From JAJTFA01 sp044351265 (GTDB lineage Bacteria > Bacteroidota > Bacteroidia > UKL13-3), in the NCBI GenBank assembly GCA_044351265.1, contig JBILGC010000017.1:1-36981 (forward strand): a stretch of DNA of 36,981 nt, written 5' to 3'. Both the position numbers and the translations under genes were made by a program. Under the pieces are notes generated by a model that had not been told where the DNA came from, did no database searches, and saw nothing but the letters and a program-made list of their open reading frames with translations. Positions 24,989-32,726 of this stretch are shown piece by piece (within the stretch, counting starts at the first letter, position 1; each line of letters starts with the position of its first letter).

Positions 24989-25684
24989 TTATGCGCTGGC
25001 TTTTCTGCGTTGATTTACCCAAGTCATCACCACTTCAAATTGCTGCTCGCGGCTTAAATGCGAATTATCCAGCTCAATGGCATCAGCTACTTTTTTTAGC
25101 GGACTGTCGGCACGGGTAGAATCAATGCGGTCTCGCTTTTCCAGATTGGCCAGCACTTCTTCGGCAGTGGTATTTTGTCCTTTTGATTTGAGTTCATCAA
25201 GCCTGCGTTGCGCCCTGATTTCAGGTTTGGCAGTAACAAATATTTTAAGTTCAGCTTCCGGAAAAACAACGGTACCTATATCACGTCCATCCATTACAAT
25301 ACCTTTTTCTTTGCCCATTTCTTGTTGTTGTTTTACTAAAAATCTGCGCACCTCGCTAATGGCACTCACATCACTCACCACACTTGCCACGCGAGGGTTT
25401 ATACGTATTTCTTGTTCCACATTTTCTCCGTTCAATAAGGTCTGCTGTGTTTGCGTTTCCGCATCGTAGGTAAAATTGATTTGAATATAAGGAAGCGCTT
25501 GGGCTACCATTTCCGGATGGTGAATATCAATCTGGTTTCTGAGCAAGTATAATGCAACAGCTCTGTACATGGCGCCTGTATCAATAAACCGATAGCCGAG
25601 TTGTTTGGCTAATTGTTTAGCCAATGTGCTTTTGCCGCAAGAGGAGAAACCATCAATGGCAATGATAATTTTAGATTCAGGCAT
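24989..25684 (-). CDS. cmk: Cytidylate kinase
   Basis: Phosphorylates CMP and dCMP with ATP. The 231-aa protein has the P-loop DGFSSCGKST (11-20), YRFIDTGAMYRAVAL for nucleotide binding, the CMP-recognition stretch VMDGRDIGTVVFP, and a lid ending in RDRIDSTRADSPL. All key residues are in place. It lies 40 bp downstream of porQ on the same strand. I recall porQ-cmk adjacency in several Bacteroidota, but I have not checked it here. A weak promoter-like TTACTTTG at 25701-25708 lies in the gap. Confidence 0.97.
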   Translation of the reverse strand: MPESKIIIAIDGFSSCGKSTLAKQLAKQLGYRFIDTGAMYRAVALYLLRNQIDIHHPEMVAQALPYIQINFTYDAETQTQQTLLNGENVEQEIRINPRVASVVSDVSAISEVRRFLVKQQQEMGKEKGIVMDGRDIGTVVFPEAELKIFVTAKPEIRAQRRLDELKSKGQNTTAEEVLANLEKRDRIDSTRADSPLKKVADAIELDNSHLSREQQFEVVMTWVNQRRKASA

Positions 25685-25724
25685 TAGGCAGTTGTTTCAG
25701 CAAAGTAAAGCAACGCGGGGATAA

Positions 25725-26777
25725 TTAGGAAGACGTTTTTTTCTTTTTCAGGTACTCGTTCATAAATACAATAAACGAAACGTGGTTGGTAGAGTGGCCC
25801 ACATGATAGCCTGTGCGGCCATAAGCCAACTGAAATTTTGAAAGCCTTAAACCAAAACCCCATGCAAATCCGGTCATTCCTCCGGTTTCTTCCAGTTTCA
25901 TTTCCCACCTGCGCAAGTGGTTATATCCCAAACCCAGATAAAAACTTTTTCCAAGCAATAGTTCACCGCTTAAATTCAAATGACTCAATACCTGATCAAA
26001 TGCGTTGAAAGATTCCGGTATAGGCTGGCCCGTTTCCAGATCCTTTCTCAGGCCGGGTTTATTAAGATTGTTATAGAGCAATCCACCCGGGTTTTGCAGG
26101 TTGTGTGCCACCAATGAAAAGCGAAAGGGTGCATGTGCAAACTTTTTACTTACACCTACCTGCAGGTTAAATGGCAGTTGCTCATTATTGCCTTGTCGGT
26201 ATGTTTTAATTTGTGTTCCGAGGTTTGATGCTACAACAGATAGCGTAAGCAATTGCTCAGGGTCGTAATAGGTTGCTGATAAATCTGTTGCAATACCCAA
26301 AGAGGTGTAGCTCTCAAGTGTAGAGTAAATAAATTTTAACTGACCGCCAACGGTTAGCTTATTAAACGACTTGGCATAGCCGGCTTGAAAGCAATACTCA
26401 GCTGCAGTAAACTCGCCCAATACATCTCCGGTAGCACTGGTTTGCCTAAAAGTGCCATAGCTTATGTATTGCAAGCCAGCCATAAATGTGCCCACACTGT
26501 CTTTATGCTTGGCATAAGCCACGTGGCCGGCACCAATACCGTCAAAATAAAATACGTGGTTGTATGCCAACTGATTGTCCATATCCTTGCTAAGCAGCGA
26601 AGGATTTTGAGAGGCCAGATTCACATCGTTTTCACGCGTGGCTATGGCATATCCGCCTAGGGATGCAATGCGTGCATTGGGTTGCAGGCTAAGAAACTGA
26701 TAGGTTGAGGTGCCGCCAACCTGAGCAAGGGCCAGCCGGTTTAATAAAACAAAAAGAATTAGGAGTTGAAATCTCAC
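25725..26777 (-). CDS. porQ: Type IX secretion system protein PorQ
   Basis: A 350-aa predicted outer-membrane beta-barrel of the T9SS, needed for secretion and surface attachment of cargo with C-terminal sorting domains. Family features are the mature start QVGGTSTYQFLSLQPNAR, LGGYAIA, NPSLL and the late NHLRRWEM and GLRLSKFQLAYGR. An upstream TTG (26795) is in frame, but I choose GTG 26777: it gives a clean signal peptide (RFQLLILFVLLNRLALAQ), and a perfect -7 element ends 5 nt before it and would otherwise sit inside the coding region. It precedes cmk. The protein encoded at 20979-22979 carries a T9SS signal and is a likely client. Confidence 0.93.
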   Translation of the reverse strand: MRFQLLILFVLLNRLALAQVGGTSTYQFLSLQPNARIASLGGYAIATRENDVNLASQNPSLLSKDMDNQLAYNHVFYFDGIGAGHVAYAKHKDSVGTFMAGLQYISYGTFRQTSATGDVLGEFTAAEYCFQAGYAKSFNKLTVGGQLKFIYSTLESYTSLGIATDLSATYYDPEQLLTLSVVASNLGTQIKTYRQGNNEQLPFNLQVGVSKKFAHAPFRFSLVAHNLQNPGGLLYNNLNKPGLRKDLETGQPIPESFNAFDQVLSHLNLSGELLLGKSFYLGLGYNHLRRWEMKLEETGGMTGFAWGFGLRLSKFQLAYGRTGYHVGHSTNHVSFIVFMNEYLKKKKTSS

Positions 26778-26782
26778 CGATT

Positions 26783-26790
26783 CAAAAATA
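26783..26790 (-). promoter_or_regulatory. Candidate -7 element of porQ
   Basis: TATTTTTG on the minus strand is a full match to TAnnTTTG and ends 5 nt before GTG 26777. A 13-bp palindrome (CCATAA-A-TTATGG, 26813-26825) lies 22 bp upstream and could be an operator. Confidence 0.55.
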
Positions 26791-26828
26791 TTCAATTAAA
26801 CGATAATTGATACCATAAATTATGGCAA

Positions 26829-26851
26829 TAAAAAAGCCCCTTGCGGGGCTT
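26829..26851 (-). terminator. Terminator of the zinc metallopeptidase gene
   Basis: AAGCCCC-TTGC-GGGGCTT is a 7-bp GC-rich stem. On the minus strand it is followed by five T residues. It lies 20 bp past the stop of the peptidase gene and separates it from porQ. Confidence 0.88.
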
Positions 26852-26871
26852 AATAAATATAATTAAAGATA

Positions 26872-27561
26872 TTAATCTCTTCTGCCAAGCAGCATCATTA
26901 CCCAGTATAGCAAAGAGGCAATGGCAGAAAGCGCTGCAACCACATAGGTCATGGCCGCCCATTTCAATGCATCTTTAGCCATATCACGCTCATCACTCAT
27001 CACAATGCCTTTATTGGTAAGCCATGCAAGGGCGCGGTTGCTTGCATCAAACTCAACAGGCAACGTTATCACAGAAAATAAGGTAATAACAGCCTGGCAG
27101 GCTATGATGGTAAGCAATACAATCTCAAACGGAAATGCTTTAAATAAAAACATACCGCCAAACATCATCACCATAATAATGATATTGAGTATGCGTGCAC
27201 TTGCATTTTGCACAGGAACCATTGCCGAACGAAATTTGAGCATACTGTAGGCATTGGCATGCTGCACCGCGTGTCCGCATTCATGCGCAGCAATGGAGGC
27301 GGCAGTAATATGCCTGCCATGATATACATCGTGGCTTAAATTTACCGTTTTGTTTAGCGGGTTGTAGTGGTCGGTTAAAGAACCTTCGGTGCTGATTACC
27401 TTTACGTCAAAAATTCCATTGTCTTTTAACATGGATTCTGCAATTTCGGCACCACTCATGTCATGTCGCAATGACACCTGACTGTAACGATTTACTTTTG
27501 AGCGGAAGCGCCAGCTAACGCCTAAGCTAAGCAAGGCAAATACAATAAATAATAGTAGCAT
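26872..27561 (-). CDS. Membrane zinc metallopeptidase (YugP-like)
   Basis: A 229-aa inner-membrane protein of the putative neutral zinc metallopeptidase family. It begins with a hydrophobic helix (MLLLFIVFALLSLGVS), has the zinc motif HECGH at 93-97 (AAHECGHAVQHA), and three further hydrophobic helices in the second half. The family stretch VNLSHDVYHGRHITAASIAAHE is split here as NLSHDVYHGRHI then AAHECGHAVQHA. Substrates are unknown. It has its own downstream terminator, and a small membrane protein gene lies 49 bp upstream on the same strand. Confidence 0.93.
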   Translation of the reverse strand: MLLLFIVFALLSLGVSWRFRSKVNRYSQVSLRHDMSGAEIAESMLKDNGIFDVKVISTEGSLTDHYNPLNKTVNLSHDVYHGRHITAASIAAHECGHAVQHANAYSMLKFRSAMVPVQNASARILNIIIMVMMFGGMFLFKAFPFEIVLLTIIACQAVITLFSVITLPVEFDASNRALAWLTNKGIVMSDERDMAKDALKWAAMTYVVAALSAIASLLYWVMMLLGRRD

Positions 27562-27610
27562 AGTTTGTTTTAAAATGTGTTAATCCGTCTTCAATAATTG
27601 TTCCACTTTA

Positions 27611-27772
27611 TCAGAAAGCAAATTTAATAATCATAATAACCACAGCTATCAAAAACATGAGGATGGATATTTTATTGATGCCATGCATCATCTTTAAATT
27701 AAAAGAATGCGGGGCTCCGGATTCAGGTTTTTTCCAAAACGTGATATAGGAAATAAATTTTTTAATGATCAT
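27611..27772 (-). CDS. 53-residue single-helix membrane protein (DUF6728-like)
   Basis: A short gene that automated length cut-offs would miss. It starts MIIKKFISYITFWKK, has a middle stretch FNLKMMHGINKISILMF and ends IAVVIMIIKFAF, so the C-terminal half is a membrane helix. The pattern N-L-K/R-MMH-IN-ISI-MF is one I associate with DUF6728, a small Bacteroidota family of unknown function (from memory). A perfect -7 element (TATGTTTG, 27784-27791) ends 11 nt before the ATG, which supports expression. It lies between mntR (divergent) and the zinc peptidase gene. Confidence 0.75.
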   Translation of the reverse strand: MIIKKFISYITFWKKPESGAPHSFNLKMMHGINKISILMFLIAVVIMIIKFAF

Positions 27773-27783
27773 ATTACGAAAAA

Positions 27784-27791
27784 CAAACATA
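27784..27791 (-). promoter_or_regulatory. Candidate -7 element of the small membrane protein gene
   Basis: TATGTTTG on the minus strand is a full match to TAnnTTTG, 11 nt before ATG 27772. Confidence 0.5.
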
Positions 27792-27820
27792 CAGATATAT
27801 AGTTTGAAACAAAAGTGCTA

Positions 27821-27859
27821 TTTAGGTTTGTATAAAAATCAAATTTAGACATACCTAAA
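27821..27859. promoter_or_regulatory. Pair of inverted MntR/DtxR-type operator boxes
   Basis: Box 1 (27821-27836, TTTAGGTTTGTATAAA) and box 2 (27844-27859, whose reverse complement is TTTAGGTATGTCTAAA) agree at 14 of 16 positions and face each other across 7 bp. Each is itself an imperfect palindrome with TTTAGG and TAAA ends, as in known MntR/DtxR operators. Box 2 ends 5 bp before the -7 element of mntR, so a bound repressor would block polymerase. The mntR product encoded just downstream is the natural candidate. Confidence 0.75.
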
Positions 27860-27864
27860 AATAC

Positions 27865-27872
27865 TATATTTG
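27865..27872 (+). promoter_or_regulatory. Candidate -7 element of the mntR-mntH operon
   Basis: TATATTTG is a full match to TAnnTTTG and ends 4 nt before ATG 27877, just downstream of the operator boxes. Confidence 0.6.
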
Positions 27873-27876
27873 CTTT

Positions 27877-28536
27877 ATGTATTCATTTACCGAAGAAAAT
27901 TACCTCAAAGCTATATACAAACTTTCTGAGAACAACCGGCAAGCCATAAGCACCAATGCCATTGCAGATATGCTGCAAACCAAAGCGGCATCGGTTACGG
28001 ATATGATTAGAAAGTTGGCTGAAAAAAAATTGCTAAAGTATGAAAAATACAAAGGAGTTGAATTAACGGAGAAAGGTAAGCGGGTTGCCATAGACACCGT
28101 GCGCAAGCACCGCCTATGGGAAGTATTTTTATGTGATACCTTAAAATTTGGCTGGCATGAGGTGCATGAAATTGCAGAGCAATTGGAGCACATCAATTCT
28201 GCTTTGCTAATTGATAAGCTGGATGCTTTTTTGGGTTTTCCTTCACATGATCCGCATGGTGATCCGATACCAAACAAAAACGGTGATTTTAAAAAATCTG
28301 AATTTGTTTTGCTCAACACCATCAAGGCACATCAGCAGGTAGTGATGTCTGGTGTGGCAGACCATAGTGCATTATTTTTGCAGCACCTTAATAAAATTGG
28401 TTTAACGCTGGGCACATCATGTAGCATTGACGAAATCAATGCCTACGATGGGTCGCTTAAACTCAAAATAAATGGCAAACTATACATCAGCATCAGTAAA
28501 GATGTGGCCAAAAATATTTTAGTGAAACAGTATTGA
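27877..28536 (+). CDS. mntR: Metal-dependent transcriptional regulator (MntR/DtxR family)
   Basis: A 219-aa repressor with the DtxR layout: winged helix (about 5-70), dimerisation/metal domain (about 75-140) and a C-terminal FeoA/SH3-like domain (about 150-219), which Bacillus MntR lacks. Metal ligands can be mapped: H78, E82, H97, E101, E104 and H105 match DtxR H79, E83, H98, C102, E105 and H106. The Cys-to-Glu change is the manganese-type (MntR) state. The N-terminal ligand position (M10 in DtxR, D8 in MntR) is N8 here, which is odd. It very likely senses Mn(II) or Fe(II) and represses its own operon. mntH starts at the stop codon. Confidence 0.9.
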   Translation: MYSFTEENYLKAIYKLSENNRQAISTNAIADMLQTKAASVTDMIRKLAEKKLLKYEKYKGVELTEKGKRVAIDTVRKHRLWEVFLCDTLKFGWHEVHEIAEQLEHINSALLIDKLDAFLGFPSHDPHGDPIPNKNGDFKKSEFVLLNTIKAHQQVVMSGVADHSALFLQHLNKIGLTLGTSCSIDEINAYDGSLKLKINGKLYISISKDVAKNILVKQY

Positions 28537-30419
28537 TGATGAGACAGGGAAAATCATTAAGTGAAGTGCACGAGAGTGTGAAGGTGCCGGAAAAGAAAAA
28601 TTTTCTGCGAACGCTCTTAGCTTTTGTTGGTCCGGCTTATTTGGTTAGCGTGGGTTATATGGACCCGGGCAATTGGGCCACTGATATTGCCGGTGGTAGC
28701 ATGTTTGGGTATAATCTTATCTGGGTATTGCTCATGAGTAACCTTATGGCATTGCTCTTGCAAAGTTTGGCCGCACGTATAGGCATTGTTAAAGGTTGGG
28801 ATTTGGCTCAGGCCTCTCGTCAGCAGTATCCGCAATGGGCCAATATTTCACTCTATGTATTTGCCGAGATTGCAATTGCCGCATGCGATTTGGCTGAGAT
28901 AATTGGAATGGCCATCGGTTTGCAGCTGTTGTTTAATATTCCGCTTGTTTACGGAGTGTTGCTTACCGCCCTCGATACCTTTTTACTTCTATTCTTGCTC
29001 AATAAAGGCATACGCAAAATGGAAGCATTTATTTTGGTGCTTGTAGCCATTATCGGTGTATCTTTTGTGTTAGAGATGCTTATTATTAAACCGCAGTTTA
29101 CCGAAGTGGCTAGAGGTTTTGTGCCTTCTACTTTGTCTCATTCTGCTTTGTATATTGCCATTGGTATTATTGGTGCAACAGTAATGCCGCATAACTTATA
29201 CCTGCATTCTGCACTGGTGCAAACCAGAAAGTTTTCTAAGGATGATGCCGGCTTATCTAAAGCAATTAAATTTAATTTTATTGATTCAGCTGTTGCACTC
29301 AACCTGGCATTTTTTGTTAATGCAGCTATTCTTATTCTGGCTGCAACTGCTTTTTATAAACTCGGGTATTATGAGGTTTCCGATATCAAGGATGCCCACG
29401 TTCTTCTCCGAAATATTTTTGGCGATATGGCTCCTGCTTTGTTTGCTATTGCATTGATTGCCGCGGGTCAAAGCTCAACCATAACAGGCACGCTTGCCGG
29501 ACAGATTGTTATGGAAGGCTATCTAAACCTGCGTATCAGCCCTTGGTTAAGGCGTTTGCTTACTCGTTTGGTTGCAATTATTCCGGCATTGTGCACCATT
29601 TTGTTTGTTGGCGAGAATGAGTTGGGAGATTTGCTGGTGTTGAGTCAGGTTATTCTGAGCATGCAGCTCGGTTTTGCTGTAATCCCACTTATCCATTTTA
29701 CTTCAAGTAAAAAACTCATGGGTAAATTTGCCATAGGCAACACACTAAAAGTGCTTGCATGGATATCGGCAACCATTATTGTGGCGCTTAATATAAAGCT
29801 TGTTGCAGAGGAGCTTCAATCGTTTTTTGCATTTCTGGGTTCTGATTACTGGTTGTTAAAAATGCTTATTTTACTGGCTGTCGGCTTTGCTCTTTTATTA
29901 CTTGGATACATTACAATAGAGCCATTTATTCAAAGGCGTAAAGAAGAAAAAGATGTAGTGCCTCATGGCAAAGCCATTTCATTTTCTGCTGCTGCTATGC
30001 CGCAATACAAGCATATTGCCTTAACGGTTGATTTCTCGGCTAATGATGAGTCAACCATGCAACATGCATTATCAATGGGGGGTAAGTCAGCAGATTATTT
30101 GCTTATTCACGTAGTAGAATCGGCCGGGGCCATTAGCTTGGGAAATCAAATATTGGATAACGAAACAAGGCATGACTTGTTTAATTTAAAAGCCTATCAA
30201 ACCCGATTAACAGAAATGGGCTATCGGGTAAACATAGAGTTGGGTTTTGGTAAATCAGCCCGTGTTATAACGGATATCATCAATAAAAATGAAATTGATT
30301 TGGTGGTAATGGCAGCGCATGGCCATAGCGGCATTAAGGATTTTATTTTCGGTTCTACAGTAGATAAGGTAAGGCATGCGGTTCGTCCTGCTGTGTTTAT
30401 AGTTAAAAGCACTAACTGA
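28536..30419 (+). CDS. mntH: Nramp Mn/Fe transporter fused to a universal stress (UspA) domain
   Basis: A 627-aa inner-membrane protein. The Nramp part (about 25-470, roughly 11 helices) keeps the metal-site motifs DPGNW (43-47, helix 1) and VMPHNLYLHS (216-225, helix 6), so proton-coupled Mn/Fe uptake is expected. A cytoplasmic UspA domain follows (about 488-625) with the nucleotide motif AAHG-9x-GST, where the first glycine of the usual G2xG9xG is alanine. A TTG three bases earlier is in frame, but ATG 28536, which overlaps the mntR stop (TGATG), is better. The fusion could gate transport by ATP or stress state; that is inference. ykgJ-like gene follows by the same TGATG overlap. Confidence 0.94.
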   Translation: MMRQGKSLSEVHESVKVPEKKNFLRTLLAFVGPAYLVSVGYMDPGNWATDIAGGSMFGYNLIWVLLMSNLMALLLQSLAARIGIVKGWDLAQASRQQYPQWANISLYVFAEIAIAACDLAEIIGMAIGLQLLFNIPLVYGVLLTALDTFLLLFLLNKGIRKMEAFILVLVAIIGVSFVLEMLIIKPQFTEVARGFVPSTLSHSALYIAIGIIGATVMPHNLYLHSALVQTRKFSKDDAGLSKAIKFNFIDSAVALNLAFFVNAAILILAATAFYKLGYYEVSDIKDAHVLLRNIFGDMAPALFAIALIAAGQSSTITGTLAGQIVMEGYLNLRISPWLRRLLTRLVAIIPALCTILFVGENELGDLLVLSQVILSMQLGFAVIPLIHFTSSKKLMGKFAIGNTLKVLAWISATIIVALNIKLVAEELQSFFAFLGSDYWLLKMLILLAVGFALLLLGYITIEPFIQRRKEEKDVVPHGKAISFSAAAMPQYKHIALTVDFSANDESTMQHALSMGGKSADYLLIHVVESAGAISLGNQILDNETRHDLFNLKAYQTRLTEMGYRVNIELGFGKSARVITDIINKNEIDLVVMAAHGHSGIKDFIFGSTVDKVRHAVRPAVFIVKSTN

Positions 30420-30904
30420 TGGAGCAACCATTTTCTGAAATAAAGGCAAAGAAATCGTTCGATGAAAACAAGAAATTCTTTGAGCGGTTGAAAAAGAAAA
30501 AGCCTAAAGATCTTGATCAGCAGTTTGAGCAGTTGCATAACAATGCTTTTGAAAAGATAGATTGCCTAACCTGTGCCAATTGCTGTAAAACCACAGGTCC
30601 TCTTTTTTTGCAGAAGGATATTGAAACCTTGGCTAAACACCTAAAACTAAAACCCGGTGATTTTATAAAGCAATACCTGCATATGGATGAGGATGGAGAT
30701 TTTGTGCTGAATGTATTGCCGTGCCCTTTTCTGGGTGCAGATAATTATTGCTCAGTGTATGAAGCCAGGCCCAATGCATGCCGAGAATACCCGCATACTA
30801 ACCAGCGAAAAATGCATACTATTTTTAAGGAGACACTCAACAATACGCTCATTTGCCCTGCTGTTTTTCAAATCGTAGAAAAGCTTAAATCTGTTTATCC
30901 TTAG
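30419..30904 (+). CDS. YkgJ-type cysteine-cluster protein (metal-chelating)
   Basis: A 161-aa cytoplasmic protein of the Zn/Fe-chelating YkgJ family. A charged helix (about 8-45, many Lys and Glu) precedes the cluster C49-x-x-C52-x-x-C55-C56 (DCLTCANCCKTTGP). More cysteines follow in LPCPFLG, NYCSVYEARPNACREYP and LICPAV, giving enough ligands for one or two metal sites. Its ATG overlaps the mntH stop by one base, so it belongs to the metal-uptake operon and may handle or sense the imported metal. Its stop overlaps the stop of the opposing DCC-family gene. Confidence 0.88.
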   Translation: MEQPFSEIKAKKSFDENKKFFERLKKKKPKDLDQQFEQLHNNAFEKIDCLTCANCCKTTGPLFLQKDIETLAKHLKLKPGDFIKQYLHMDEDGDFVLNVLPCPFLGADNYCSVYEARPNACREYPHTNQRKMHTIFKETLNNTLICPAVFQIVEKLKSVYP

Positions 30905-31314
30905 TTGGCCTGCGCATCTAAAAATAAGTCTTTTCTGTCGGCTGTTGGCAGATAGCAACTGTCATTCCTTACAAACCAGCGGTAACGGTTGTTTGCAATA
31001 AACCGATACATGGCATTTCTGATAAATGCAGGAATAACAAACAATACAACACTGCAGCGATAAATGCCTCCTAGCTTTTGCAAGGTCCTAATGGCAGCAT
31101 CGGAGCGCGTATACAGCCTGCCACCATCCATCAAAACAAATGTATTGGTTTCGGTATCCGGTGGTAATGTATTTGCTGCAAAAGCAGATTGCAAGGATGC
31201 AAAACGAAATACATTTTTCCGATCGTTTTTGAGTATAAACTGCACACTGCGGGTACATAAGCCGCAATAGCCATCAAAAAAAATAACCGGATGCTTGCTT
31301 GGGTTGGCTTGCAT
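30901..31314 (-). CDS. DCC-family thiol-disulfide oxidoreductase (DUF393)
   Basis: A 137-aa protein with the family motif FFDGYCGLC (C17, C20), the DxxCxxC pattern from which DCC takes its name. The typical FRFASLQS and AAIRTLQKLGG blocks follow, then a hydrophobic stretch VVLFVIPAFIRNAMYRF. It is predicted to have a thioredoxin-like fold, but its substrate is unknown. It is divergent from ffh (51 bp) and convergent with the YkgJ-like gene, whose stop codon it overlaps. Confidence 0.9.
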   Translation of the reverse strand: MQANPSKHPVIFFDGYCGLCTRSVQFILKNDRKNVFRFASLQSAFAANTLPPDTETNTFVLMDGGRLYTRSDAAIRTLQKLGGIYRCSVVLFVIPAFIRNAMYRFIANNRYRWFVRNDSCYLPTADRKDLFLDAQAN

Positions 31315-31336
31315 GATATTGTATGCCGCAAATGTT

Positions 31337-31344
31337 TATCTTCG
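31337..31344 (+). promoter_or_regulatory. Candidate -7 element of ffh
   Basis: TATCTTCG matches TAnnTTTG at 7 of 8 positions, 21 nt before ATG 31366. A minus-strand candidate for the divergent DCC gene (AACATTTG, 31329-31336) abuts it, so the two promoters may compete. Confidence 0.5.
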
Positions 31345-31365
31345 CGCCTTCAAATTTAGTACAAT

Positions 31366-32694
31366 ATGTTTGAAAGCTTAAGCAGTAAACTCGATAATGC
31401 CTTTAAAACGCTTAAAGGGCAAGGTAAAATCACAGAGATCAATGTAGCCGAAACCATTAAGGAAATTCGCAAGGCATTGCTTGATGCAGACGTTAACTAT
31501 AAAATTGCCAAACAATTTACTGATACAGTTAAAGAAAAAGCACTAGGGCAAAATGTACTCACATCGGTTTCTCCCGGACAATTGCTGGTAAAGATTGTAA
31601 ATGATGAACTGTCTTTATTGCTTGGAGGCCAAACAGCCGATGTAAACTTTAGCGGCAATCCTACGGTTATTTTAATGGCAGGCTTGCAGGGTTCAGGTAA
31701 AACAACACATACAGCCAAACTCGCATCTTTCATTAAGAAAAAAGGTAAAAGTGTAATGATGGCTGCAGCAGATGTATACAGACCCGCAGCTATTGAGCAG
31801 CTTAAAGTTTTAGGAGCTCAGATAGATGTGCCTGTATATTTTGAAGACGACAATAAAAATCCGGTTAGCATTGCCCAGCACGCCTTGAAAAAGGCAAAGG
31901 AAGATGGGGTAAAAGTGCTCATTGTGGATACAGCAGGGCGTTTAAGTGTTGATGAGGAAATGATGGCTGAAATTGGCAACATTAAAAAAGCGCTTTCGCC
32001 TCAGGAGATTTTGTTTGTAGTCGATTCAATGACTGGTCAGGATGCCGTGAACACTGCAAAAGCATTTAATGATGTGCTGGACTTTAGTGGTGTTATATTA
32101 ACCAAGTTAGATGGTGATACCCGCGGTGGTGCTGCACTTTCTATCAAGTCAATCGTTAATAAGCCAATTAAGTTTATCGGAACAGGAGAGAAGATAGAAG
32201 CGCTTGATGTTTTCCATCCGGATAGAATGGCACAGCGTATTTTGGGAATGGGTGATATTGTAAGTTTGGTTGAGCGTGCGCAGCAGGTGTTTGATGAAGA
32301 AGAAGCAGAGCGTATACAGAAGAAGTTGCTTAAAGACCAGTTTACGTTTGAAGACTTTTACACCCAGATTCAGCAAATTAAAAAAATGGGTAACCTCAAA
32401 GATTTAATGGCCATGATTCCGGGTGTGGGCAAAGCGGTTAAAGATCTAGATATTAGTGATGATTCTTTTAAGCATATCGAAGCCATCATCAACTCTATGA
32501 CTCCTGCTGAGCGTAAAACACCTGATATCATTAACGGGTCGCGTAGAAAGCGCATAGCCAGCGGCAGTGGTACTGATATCCAAAAAGTAAATCAGCTGCT
32601 TAAGCAATTTGAAGACATGCGCAAAATGATGAAGACCATGAGTAAATTTCAGGGGTCAGGACGCGCCATGCCCAATATGCCTTTTATGAGGTAA
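31366..32694 (+). CDS. ffh: Signal recognition particle GTPase Ffh
   Basis: The protein of the signal recognition particle; it binds signal peptides of nascent membrane proteins and docks on FtsY. In 442 aa, the N domain (1-90) is followed by the G domain with GLQGSGKTT (about 105-113), DTAGRLS and TKLDGDTRGG, and a C-terminal methionine-rich M domain (about 300-442) with MKTMSKF. The 4.5S RNA-binding motif SGSG is present (IASGSGT). Length is normal. It is monocistronic. Confidence 0.98.
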   Translation: MFESLSSKLDNAFKTLKGQGKITEINVAETIKEIRKALLDADVNYKIAKQFTDTVKEKALGQNVLTSVSPGQLLVKIVNDELSLLLGGQTADVNFSGNPTVILMAGLQGSGKTTHTAKLASFIKKKGKSVMMAAADVYRPAAIEQLKVLGAQIDVPVYFEDDNKNPVSIAQHALKKAKEDGVKVLIVDTAGRLSVDEEMMAEIGNIKKALSPQEILFVVDSMTGQDAVNTAKAFNDVLDFSGVILTKLDGDTRGGAALSIKSIVNKPIKFIGTGEKIEALDVFHPDRMAQRILGMGDIVSLVERAQQVFDEEEAERIQKKLLKDQFTFEDFYTQIQQIKKMGNLKDLMAMIPGVGKAVKDLDISDDSFKHIEAIINSMTPAERKTPDIINGSRRKRIASGSGTDIQKVNQLLKQFEDMRKMMKTMSKFQGSGRAMPNMPFMR

Positions 32695-32726
32695 TATGGC
32701 TTGCTTACAGAATTATCTGTCTTGAT

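Noticed and set aside
28533..28535. TTG at 28533 as the mntH start.
   Set aside because: ATG follows at once (28536) and gives the usual TGATG stop-start overlap with mntR.
32707..32720. ACAGA-ATTA-TCTGT hairpin as the terminator between ffh and the M48 gene.
   Set aside because: A 5-bp AT-rich stem without a following T-run is too weak to call.
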